42,068 nucleotides of DNA from Coprovicinus avistercoris (GTDB lineage Bacteria; Actinomycetota; Coriobacteriia; Coriobacteriales; Atopobiaceae): NCBI GenBank assembly GCA_018714895.1, contig DVMQ01000005.1, forward strand, positions 1 to 42,068, written 5' to 3'. The translations under genes and the position numbers were made by a program. How positions within the stretch are numbered: the first letter of the stretch is position 1; each line of letters begins with the position of its first letter. A model generated the notes under the pieces. It was not told the DNA's origin. It worked only from the letters and a program-made list of their open reading frames with translations, and did not search any database. Shown here piece by piece: positions 35,715 through 42,068 of this stretch.

Positions 35715-35733
35715 GCCGGGAGATTCCTCCGGC
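35715..35733. repeat. Imperfect second copy of the GCCGGAGG palindrome
   Basis: GCCGGGAG, three bases, CCTCCGGC. Related to the palindrome at 35598-35617 and 24 bases before the SOS-like box. See the paired finding. Confidence 0.5.
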
Positions 35734-35756
35734 GTTTCTCTACTTTCATAAAAATA

Positions 35757-35770
35757 CGAACATATGTTTG
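35757..35770. promoter_or_regulatory. LexA/SOS-like box upstream of the 41-residue peptide
   Basis: CGAACATATGTTTG fits the Gram-positive LexA consensus (CGAAC, four bases, GTTYC) at all but the last position and is nearly palindromic. Its end overlaps the -35 hexamer of the promoter below, an ideal place for repression. The ruvC box in the same window (CGAACATTCGTTCC) has the same two half-sites. Confidence 0.7.
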
Positions 35771-35796
35771 TTGTTGCAGTTTAAGGCTAGTAAAAT
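35768..35796 (+). promoter_or_regulatory. Sigma-70-type promoter for the 41-residue peptide
   Basis: TTGTTG (35768-35773), a 17-base spacer and TAAAAT (35791-35796). Transcription would start near 35803, leaving a GC-rich leader of about 64 bases before the peptide ATG. Confidence 0.65.
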
Positions 35797-35839
35797 ATAG
35801 ACAGGTCAGCGGTATAAGTCCTGCGAGCCGGCAGCGCCG

Positions 35840-35856
35840 CCTCCCTTGAGAGGAGG
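35840..35856 (+). promoter_or_regulatory. Leader hairpin hiding the ribosome-binding site
   Basis: CCTCC (35840-35844) can pair with the Shine-Dalgarno core GGAGG (35852-35856) across a seven-base loop. The site itself (GAGGAGGTGAT) is very strong and ends ten bases before the ATG. This would limit translation, as in many type I toxin mRNAs. Confidence 0.5.
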
Positions 35857-35866
35857 TGATCTGTCT

Positions 35867-35992
35867 ATGGATTGGTTGAACAGTCTCCTGAGTTTGGCGG
35901 CGCTCGTCGTTAAGCTCTTGAACGAAACAGTCGATTTCATATCCAAGGCTCAAGGCTTCGTTTGCAAGCATGGGTCTAAAGGCCGCCGCTAA
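35867..35992 (+). CDS. 41-residue amphipathic peptide, candidate SOS-induced type I toxin (TisB-like in layout)
   Basis: A short gene on the plus strand inside the minus-strand BREX island. The peptide starts MDWLNSLLSLAALVVKLLN and continues with a polar, basic tail ending KGRR. Residues 3-25 form a hydrophobic, probably membrane-inserting amphipathic helix with a Lys, a Glu and an Asp spaced along it. It has a very strong ribosome-binding site, a promoter overlapped by a LexA-like box, and a hairpin terminator at 36019-36068, so it is a complete unit of about 270 bases. By layout it resembles TisB of E. coli; I see no significant sequence identity. Alternatives are a leaderless bacteriocin, a phenol-soluble-modulin-like peptide, or chance. 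An antisense antitoxin RNA is not visible with confidence. Confidence 0.6.
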   Translation: MDWLNSLLSLAALVVKLLNETVDFISKAQGFVCKHGSKGRR

Positions 35993-36018
35993 GCGGTAGG
36001 CGGCCCCGACGCTAATGT

Positions 36019-36068
36019 AGCGGCGCTGCCTGGGATTGCAGTCGCAGGCAGCCGCTGGCTTTATTATA
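36019..36068 (+). terminator. Rho-independent terminator of the peptide gene
   Basis: AGCGGCGCTGCCTG (36019-36032) pairs with CAGGCAGCCGCT (36045-36056) with one two-base bulge and a 12-base loop, followed by a T-rich tail (36060-36068). A further GGCCGCC/GGCGGCC hairpin (35981-36005) overlaps the stop codon just upstream. Confidence 0.75.
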
Positions 36069-36471
36069 CCCAATTCGGCACGAGAGTCCCTGACTATGAA
36101 CACATATTCCGAGGGACAATGCACATATGCGTAAGCGACACAGGAGCGGTTTGAAGACATGTGGCGGGCTGTATTTACGGCATAGAACACAGAGCATGTG
36201 AGTACTTCCGATACGAAGGGGGCAGTACAGGCAGGATGTTCCCAGAAGCCGCACGCAACTTCATGAAGAGCTGTCTGTAGAAGTTTAAGCGAAAGATGCT
36301 GGACTAAAGAATTCTCTCGCGCCCGATATACAAAGAAAAACTGTGCGGATAATTTGCCGACGCTGGCATGATAAGCATATGGCCTCAATTGATTCAAATG
36401 CCATTGAACGCCTGTGCTCTCTGCATTCTGTAAGAGAAATCGCTTTCGTAGGAGTAAACCAATCGTCACGT
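36069..36471. other. Non-coding or decayed sequence between the peptide unit and the SIR2-like gene
   Basis: No intact gene is supported. The plus strand has short blocked frames, for example IYGIEHRACEYFRYEGG at about 36170-36225 that continues to AARNFMKSCL before a stop, which look like a decayed coding remnant. I cannot name it. The minus-strand frame that stays open through this kilobase has poor composition and is judged to be chance. Confidence 0.4.
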
Positions 36472-37365
36472 TTAGTCACCCCGTGTGCCTTGAATCATCT
36501 TGGCTATCTTCAGGTAACCGTCCGGATAATCTGCGGCATCGACTGGCCGCACCTCAACCCCGAGAGCCTCGAGGGCATGCATCCTGCCATGGAACGCAGA
36601 ATCACTTGTTGCAGCCGGACTATTCACGTAGTAATACACGATCGAGTTCTCAAACTGAGACAGCTGATGGCAGGGAGAAAACAGGGCTGCCCTTTGCGCC
36701 AGCAGCCACCACAAGTCGATTTCCGAATAATCAAGCCCCAAGCCAACGATGGCAACGTCCGTGGTGAATAACAGTTCGGGCCAAGTTCCCGTTGACTCTA
36801 TCTCACCCTTAATTATGCTGGAAAGAATCTCCTTGTTCTCATCGTTTGAGTCTGTGAAGAAGGTAGTGCGAATCTTCGTGATAAGAGAGATGTAATGTTC
36901 GTGACTCAAGCACAACGTGTTTTTCCATTTCCCAATACCATGAGCATGATAGAAGTCCACATCACGACTTCTTGAAACGGATTTTAAAATATTCTTCGAT
37001 CCACCGGGGTTCGTAATAAGCTGCTCGCAGTCATACATTGATTCGAAAAGCGAATCGTAGTTTGTAGTTATGACATGCTGTTGTCCCAAGTTTTTGAACG
37101 CTTGATGCACCTCGCCAGCAGCAGAGTTATCCATGCCCGTGACAATATCAGACATCTTTTCACGAAGCCTTTTGTATGCGTCGTCTCGCCGACGACCCAC
37201 CATCCCACCTTGCTTGGCGGCAATCTGTTCAAAGTCAATCGGAAACGGAATCCGATCTTCCTCACTTGCGGTTGATCCAAGTTCTTTCATGAGCTCACGC
37301 CAACTGAGGCTGTTCTCAAGTGTCCGATTGAGTCCGTTTCCCAATAGCAAAGTTTTATTATTCAT
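36472..37365 (-). CDS. SIR2-like (putative NADase) protein inserted in pglX
   Basis: A protein of about 297 residues with the SIR2-like fold: a GNGLNRTL nucleotide-loop variant at the start, ITTNYDSLFESMYDCEQL near residue 100 (the Asn of the usual TTNYD motif), HAHGIGKW near 142 (catalytic-type His), and VAIVGLGLDYSEIDLWWLLAQRA near 210. Stand-alone SIR2-like proteins act in anti-phage systems by destroying NAD+. No second domain is visible, so the trigger is unknown. ATG 37365 (MNNKTLLLGNG) lies seven bases after the pglX TGA, with a TTG just upstream as the alternative. It is directly downstream of the pglX N-terminal part and on the same strand, so it can be read by the BREX transcript. 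Confidence 0.75.
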   Translation of the reverse strand: MNNKTLLLGNGLNRTLENSLSWRELMKELGSTASEEDRIPFPIDFEQIAAKQGGMVGRRRDDAYKRLREKMSDIVTGMDNSAAGEVHQAFKNLGQQHVITTNYDSLFESMYDCEQLITNPGGSKNILKSVSRSRDVDFYHAHGIGKWKNTLCLSHEHYISLITKIRTTFFTDSNDENKEILSSIIKGEIESTGTWPELLFTTDVAIVGLGLDYSEIDLWWLLAQRAALFSPCHQLSQFENSIVYYYVNSPAATSDSAFHGRMHALEALGVEVRPVDAADYPDGYLKIAKMIQGTRGD

Positions 37366-37371
37366 AGGCAA

Positions 37372-39915
37372 TCACACCAACGGACTGCGCTTGAAATCCC
37401 AGGAGGTTTCTTGGGAGTCATAATCTCTTCTTGCGTTAATGACGCATTGATGAACTAATTGAGATATTTTCAAAGGTGAAGACACAATGTATGGCAGCCT
37501 TGACACAACGCCTGCATTACAGTTCAAAGTTGGGTTCATAGCGTTAATCAGCGCCTGGCTCGTTGAAGAATTGAGAAAACCTGCGACTGCAATCAAATCT
37601 TCTTCCTTCCCAAATGCACAACTGCCAGCGTGCTCGAATAGACAATTTGATCCATTCAACCGAAACGAATTATGATCGGCCGTAATATCGGACCAACTGA
37701 TTGAAGAATGAAACTGCTCTTTTAGACTTACCGGACGATAGCCTGGAAGCTCTCGCATTTCGTTTTGCGCACTGCGTGAAAAGTTCATTACTGATTCACG
37801 ATTGCCATACCATTTCCGGAATCGTCCGCCTTTGTTGCAGGGATACCAAGCCTTTTCTTTTGCAACTCGCGAGACAGACGTACATTGAGAATCAATAAAA
37901 CAGATGGATAATTCCCACCACGACAGTATATAGCGCTGATTATTTCCAGTGGTAATGCCAGCTTGAAGACTAACAATCGAATCAAGCCTTGGAAATTTTA
38001 AGAAAGAAGAAACTGCCGATGGTGATAGCCAATACGCAATAGGGGAACCGGGGATGTCATGAAATGTGACAGCATCTGCTCGGTAGAACCATCCGCAGTC
38101 GGGGTTTTGGATGGCTTCGAGCAGCTTTTCGCGCTTGGGCTCACTGCCAACGATATCAACCAGCCGCACGTAGACGCCTTTAGACGCTGACTTGCCGTTG
38201 TAGAACACATCGGCAGTGACAGAAACAACTTCGCCCCCGATGGCGTCAAATGCACGAGTCCCAAGGTGAGCCATGGTAAGGATGGTCTTCTCATCGATGA
38301 TGCGAGTACGCATCTTCTCGAAGCTGCCGAGAAACATCCACGACTGCATTGTGACCATGGCGCTATAGCCCCGCTCATAAGCAAGATCATAGCTGCGCTC
38401 GATGAACGCTGTGCACAGGTCCCTGCAGCTATCGGGATAGTGTTTCTTTATCCATTTACTCATAAACGAATTGAAGCTGCTACTGCCCATATAGGGAGGA
38501 TTAGCAACCACTACATCAAAGTGACGTGTTAGTGCTCGACATACCTTAAGTGCTTGCTCAACTAATTTGTTTGTATGAGAGGAGAACAAGTCCTCCCCCA
38601 TTGCGTCTGTGAGGTCTTCTTCAAGTGCAGCAATATCACTGTCACTCGGCTGGAAGAGACTGCCTATTTCTCCTAAATGTGCAAGTGTGTCCAAAAGCTC
38701 AGGCTTCTCGCGCAGCGGGCTTGTAAGCAGCAAACTATCGGCGTCAATTTCGATACTTTCCAACACCGTAATATCTGCTGTAACACCTCGACTGAAGAAC
38801 CGACGGTCATGTTTACGAGCGCACATAGCAAGCACAAGCGTTTCAATCTGCGCTGCACGTGGATCAATCTCCATACCAGAAAGATTTTTCGTCAGGATAA
38901 GCTCAGGAATGTCACGTCTGCGATATCCTTGCTCCTCATAGATAGCCATGAGCATCTTGAACGCATAAACCAGAATATGGCCCGATCCGCATGCTAGGTC
39001 GCAAAAGGTAATATCCTCTGGACTAGTCACACGGATAAAATCCTCATGCTCAGCATCCGGCTTTATGTAGTACTCCATGAGACGATCACGCGGATCCTCG
39101 GCGTGAGCATACTCACAGAGCCGACTCTCTGGATGATTAAGCATCCACAAGCGTCCGAGCGAGTTGTCCACCATGTAACGCACGATCCAATCAGGAGTAA
39201 AAAGTTGTGTAGCTGGTGCAATATCTTCAGGAGTGGCCTTGCGTTTGCTCTTGAAGAACTCGTCCTTACGCTCAGCGTTGTAAAACTGGTACAACCACCC
39301 CAGCGCCTCAACGTCATACCATACGTTCTCTGGAATATCTTGCACCAGGTGAGCAACAACACTTCCCTCTTTAAGAAGGTTGTCGGGCAACATAAGCACA
39401 TCGGCATCATCCATATGTCCAAAAACCGTTGGCATTGCCTCGGCAAGTTCATTGCACTGAGCAAGAACAATTAACCGGAACAGCTCGTTGTCCTTATCAC
39501 CCTGCTCAATAAAAGTAAGCACCTGTTCCTTAACAAGACCTTCTAAGTCAAGCGTGAGTACATCATGCACTGCTTGCGACTCAAATGATCCCGTATCACT
39601 CGAAAGGATGCGTGTATGACTTGGCAGATAGTCATGCACTTCCATATATCGGATGGCTATCAGTCGGTTAAACCAGGTATAGGCCATTTCTTCAATGAAG
39701 ACACTATAGCCACGCTGTTCAATGCGACGAACAAGCTCAGCGCGTTGCCGCTGCTCAAGATTCGAGAGAACCCGCCCATTTACCACCGTAGCATCTGCTG
39801 GCTGGTGGTTATCTGCATCCGGTTTGATCGCAAGGTTATATGCTCGTTGGTCAACACCTTTTATGAGCTCAGTGCGAGCCCATGGTGCAAACCTCTCTAA
39901 ACAAGTGGTATCCAT
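37372..39915 (-). CDS. pglX: N-terminal part of split BREX adenine methyltransferase PglX
   Basis: PglX methylates an asymmetric adenine site to mark self DNA. These 847 residues hold the N-terminal helical region, the SAM motif FCDLACGSGHILVYAFKML near residue 305, the catalytic VVANPPYMGSSS near 468 and the target-recognition region. The frame ends in QETSWDFKRSPLV, which in full-length PglX is followed by a C-terminal domain; that domain is the gene at 34447-35457. The sum of the two pieces, about 1180, is close to the usual 1150-1200. The break lies in a linker and both halves keep sensible ends, so a split but functional enzyme is possible. The SIR2-like gene starts seven bases after its TGA. 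Confidence 0.92.
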   Translation of the reverse strand: MDTTCLERFAPWARTELIKGVDQRAYNLAIKPDADNHQPADATVVNGRVLSNLEQRQRAELVRRIEQRGYSVFIEEMAYTWFNRLIAIRYMEVHDYLPSHTRILSSDTGSFESQAVHDVLTLDLEGLVKEQVLTFIEQGDKDNELFRLIVLAQCNELAEAMPTVFGHMDDADVLMLPDNLLKEGSVVAHLVQDIPENVWYDVEALGWLYQFYNAERKDEFFKSKRKATPEDIAPATQLFTPDWIVRYMVDNSLGRLWMLNHPESRLCEYAHAEDPRDRLMEYYIKPDAEHEDFIRVTSPEDITFCDLACGSGHILVYAFKMLMAIYEEQGYRRRDIPELILTKNLSGMEIDPRAAQIETLVLAMCARKHDRRFFSRGVTADITVLESIEIDADSLLLTSPLREKPELLDTLAHLGEIGSLFQPSDSDIAALEEDLTDAMGEDLFSSHTNKLVEQALKVCRALTRHFDVVVANPPYMGSSSFNSFMSKWIKKHYPDSCRDLCTAFIERSYDLAYERGYSAMVTMQSWMFLGSFEKMRTRIIDEKTILTMAHLGTRAFDAIGGEVVSVTADVFYNGKSASKGVYVRLVDIVGSEPKREKLLEAIQNPDCGWFYRADAVTFHDIPGSPIAYWLSPSAVSSFLKFPRLDSIVSLQAGITTGNNQRYILSWWELSICFIDSQCTSVSRVAKEKAWYPCNKGGRFRKWYGNRESVMNFSRSAQNEMRELPGYRPVSLKEQFHSSISWSDITADHNSFRLNGSNCLFEHAGSCAFGKEEDLIAVAGFLNSSTSQALINAMNPTLNCNAGVVSRLPYIVSSPLKISQLVHQCVINARRDYDSQETSWDFKRSPLV

Positions 39916-39926
39916 GTCTGCCTCAC

Positions 39927-41912
39927 CTAGCTCACAAAAATGCCATCGTCATTATTTTTGGTGAGTTCCGAGTTCAAGCGCGTACGAAGGTCTTCTACAT
40001 AGGCCTGTATATCATCAGGTGTATAGAGCGTACGAGGACGGCATAGGTTAGAAAGCTTTATGCGTTTGGGCTCAGGCGTGGGACGCAACGGCTCTTTGAT
40101 GGGTTGCTCGTGTACGACATGATCTGTAACAGTTACTGATGTTGTTGCTGGTTTAGGCTTTTCACGTGCAGCCTTACGCCGTTCTATTTCACGGTATGCC
40201 TCATCGCGGTAGGTAGCAATATTTAGCGGAATAGTATCAAGCTCAGTAAGGCTCTTCGCTCCGTGCGCCAGATTTTTAAGTGCTAAACGACGATCGCCTG
40301 CAGAGGAAAGCGTTACACCTTCTTCTTGTGCAGCACTCTCTATCTCGTCAAACGTCTTAGACAGCTGGTCAAGTATGTCATTTCGTTTTTGAGCAAGTAA
40401 TGTATTACGCTCTTGTTCAACCATATTTACGCATGCGGGAATGTCTTTAAGCTGCTTGTAGGGATCGTCCTTGGCAAGCACTTCCGAAATAGTAGCAAGC
40501 GCTTGCTCAACTTCACTATTGCCTGCAAAATACGTACGCTCACTCGCATTGATGCTCGAAATCAGCTCGTCTGCACGATCAAACCACTCGCGTTGTCCAC
40601 CATTGAAGAATTGTCGAACAGGTCCAATGTCATCTGAAAAGTCATACAGATCGTCTTCGTTATCACGAATAGTTTTGATAAACGCCGCCGGATCATTTGC
40701 TTGTGCAACTATGGTCTTACAAAGCTTAATGCCTTGCTCAACTATAAGTCTGCCTGGGTACGGGCGACGATTAATATAGGTAGAGCGATTAAACTCGCGG
40801 TCGAGAAGATCTTGAAGCTCCTTTTGAAGCTGCTCAAACGCTGCTTTTGCACTACGAGTAAGGCCGTCCTCATCAAGCGGGAAGCTTTCTTGTGGAAAGA
40901 TCTCTTTCAAGATTCGTTGCGCCTGAGCGCGCTGTGCTTCAGACACAATCACGCGTTGCTCAACTTTTACATTTGCAACCTTATTCCGCTGGCGCAAAAG
41001 ATCAGCTAAAGCACTGTTGGTAGGAGCAATGAGTTGTCCCTGGTAGCGAATTTGGGCACGCTGAGAAGCGATAAGTGCAGCAACTACGGCAGCAATATCA
41101 ATCTCACGCCATCCATATGGTATGGCGTTATAGCGATGTTGGAGTTCCTGCATTGAGATTTCAAGATGCCGCTGATGCTGAACTTCCAAATATTGCGACA
41201 CATCTTCAAGAGCTCTCTTATTGGCTTCAAGCCCATCAAAACTCTGTGCTGCTCCGCGCGCAATTGCAAGTACCTCAGCATCGTCGCGAACGTTGTGATC
41301 GATATAGTTGAGTTTGGTATAGACATTCTCAACGAGTGTCTCGAGGGCCTCAGTAAGTCGAGCAGCTGCTCCCGAGCTGCGCGGCATAAAGGTGGTTCCT
41401 GCCACATAAAAATCTGCATCCTGAATTGCTCGTTTTAGGAGTTCTGCTGCCTCCACTTCAAGCTGACGTTGTTCTTTACGACGGTTGTCAAGAATTAGAC
41501 GCGTTGTAGCTGAAAGCACCTGCACGTTTTGCGTCATAATGTAGCGCTCAATGCGCGACGCTTCTTCAAGAGCATCGTAATATGCGGTGTCTTTGAGTAC
41601 ACAGATTGCCTCGCCATTGGCAGAGCGCAAAATAAGTCGCTGTGCTCCCCCTTCAGCCTCAACATCGGAGAGCGCTGTCATAAGACGCAGCTTTAATCCA
41701 TTTTGAGCATTACCGTAGACTGCTTCGTCAACATACCTATCTATAGGGAAATCATTTGCGCAATCCCCTTTGCCCACACGCAACTTTTTGTTGGGGAATA
41801 TCTCGTCAAACACCACCGCGCCAATTTTGCGTGTAATCTGCGCGGTATCAACGGGCGTATCGTGAATTGCACGAGCAATATCTTGCTCTTCATCGGTAAG
41901 GAAGGTATACAC
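39927..41912 (-). CDS. brxC: BREX protein BrxC, C-terminal half only (5'-truncated)
   Basis: BrxC is the large P-loop ATPase (about 1200 residues) of type 1 BREX. These 661 residues match only its C-terminal half, beginning near the conserved YTFLTDEEQDIARAI, with the VDEAVYGNAQNGLKL region, a long coiled coil and a C-terminal PRTLYTPDDIQAYVEDLR. No Walker A motif is present. The same frame is open further upstream to a TAG at 42051-42053, and the BrxC-like match seems to run a few residues past the GTG at 41912 (NYVSRSGDVY), which has no good ribosome-binding site. So I treat it as a truncated gene, cut between about 41945 and 42012. It ends 11 bases before the pglX start. Confidence 0.88.
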   Translation of the reverse strand: MYTFLTDEEQDIARAIHDTPVDTAQITRKIGAVVFDEIFPNKKLRVGKGDCANDFPIDRYVDEAVYGNAQNGLKLRLMTALSDVEAEGGAQRLILRSANGEAICVLKDTAYYDALEEASRIERYIMTQNVQVLSATTRLILDNRRKEQRQLEVEAAELLKRAIQDADFYVAGTTFMPRSSGAAARLTEALETLVENVYTKLNYIDHNVRDDAEVLAIARGAAQSFDGLEANKRALEDVSQYLEVQHQRHLEISMQELQHRYNAIPYGWREIDIAAVVAALIASQRAQIRYQGQLIAPTNSALADLLRQRNKVANVKVEQRVIVSEAQRAQAQRILKEIFPQESFPLDEDGLTRSAKAAFEQLQKELQDLLDREFNRSTYINRRPYPGRLIVEQGIKLCKTIVAQANDPAAFIKTIRDNEDDLYDFSDDIGPVRQFFNGGQREWFDRADELISSINASERTYFAGNSEVEQALATISEVLAKDDPYKQLKDIPACVNMVEQERNTLLAQKRNDILDQLSKTFDEIESAAQEEGVTLSSAGDRRLALKNLAHGAKSLTELDTIPLNIATYRDEAYREIERRKAAREKPKPATTSVTVTDHVVHEQPIKEPLRPTPEPKRIKLSNLCRPRTLYTPDDIQAYVEDLRTRLNSELTKNNDDGIFVS

Positions 41913-42012
41913 ATCTCCACTGCGAGATACATAATTCGGCTCTTCGGTGGTTTCTGTGGGAGAGATTCCGGCATAGGCCCAGCTCAGCGGGCGAAAACAA
42001 CGATCTGGAACT

Positions 42013-42038
42013 GAAACGGCCCCGGGAGGGGCCGTTTC
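42013..42038. terminator. Perfect hairpin at the brxC truncation point
   Basis: GAAACGGCCCC (42013-42023) and GGGGCCGTTTC (42028-42038) form a perfect 11-base stem with a four-base loop. It falls within the open frame upstream of the brxC fragment, where a terminator would not be expected in an intact gene. Probably it ends a gene lying beyond the window. No T-run follows beyond the stem. Confidence 0.6.
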
Positions 42039-42068
42039 CGCGTCATCCGCCTATGATTGCTAAGCCAA

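Noticed and set aside
35459..36469. Long minus-strand open frame (336 codons) between the SIR2-like gene and the pglX C-terminal part
   Set aside because: It overlaps the well-supported plus-strand peptide unit with its promoter and terminator, has unlikely amino-acid composition with scattered Cys and Arg runs, no ribosome-binding site and no recognisable domain. Treated as chance openness of GC-rich sequence.
1..42068. CRISPR arrays, rRNA, tRNA or tmRNA genes
   Set aside because: I looked for regularly spaced repeats and for tRNA-like cloverleaf ends and saw none; a covariance-model scan would be decisive.

Overview
The window looks like a chromosomal segment of a mid-GC actinobacterium, most likely a coriobacterium of the Atopobium/Lancefieldella group. 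This is inferred from gene content (AddAB rather than RecBCD, ruvCAB beside a NAD synthetase-like gene and dnaE, an intact gatCAB operon, a YerC-like regulator) and an estimated GC in the high forties. No rRNA or tRNA gene is present to settle taxonomy. Nearly all genes lie on the minus strand.

Region 1 (1-17.2 kb) is a housekeeping and DNA-repair block: fhs (cut by the window edge), a small hypothetical gene, ruvBAC, a NAD synthetase-like gene whose key catalytic motifs appear lost, dnaE with an enlarged PHP domain, addA, addB and a YerC-like TrpR-family regulator. A LexA/SOS box lies just upstream of ruvC. Region 2 (17.3-27.2 kb) holds a small holin-like membrane protein, asnS, a phosphoglycerate-mutase-family phosphatase, a DUF1508/YegP-like protein, ridA, gatB-gatA-gatC, a VanS/VanR-like two-component pair and a divergent VanY-like D,D-carboxypeptidase. 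Region 3 (27.3-28.0 kb) is a YefM/YoeB-type toxin-antitoxin operon whose promoter is overlapped by a perfect palindrome.

Region 4 (28.1-42.07 kb) is a defence island built on a type 1 BREX system read on the minus strand: brxC (only the C-terminal half), pglX, pglZ, brxL, an unrecognised 330-residue gene coupled to brxL, and a HIRAN-domain gene. Two things make it unusual. First, pglX is split: the methyltransferase and target-recognition part (847 residues) ends cleanly, and the C-terminal part (335 residues) starts again about 1.9 kb further on. Second, the gap holds a SIR2-like gene directly abutting the pglX stop, and a compact transcription unit on the opposite strand: a LexA-like box overlapping a good promoter, a leader that can hide the ribosome-binding site, a 41-residue amphipathic peptide and a strong terminator. 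That layout resembles SOS-induced type I toxins such as TisB, and it is the best candidate here for an undescribed system.

The brxC fragment lacks its N-terminal ATPase half and is preceded by a perfect terminator-like hairpin and an in-frame stop. So the island has been rearranged at its 5' end, and BREX activity is uncertain. One reading is that an older BREX locus has become a landing site for other defence modules (SIR2 and possibly an abortive, SOS-triggered peptide).
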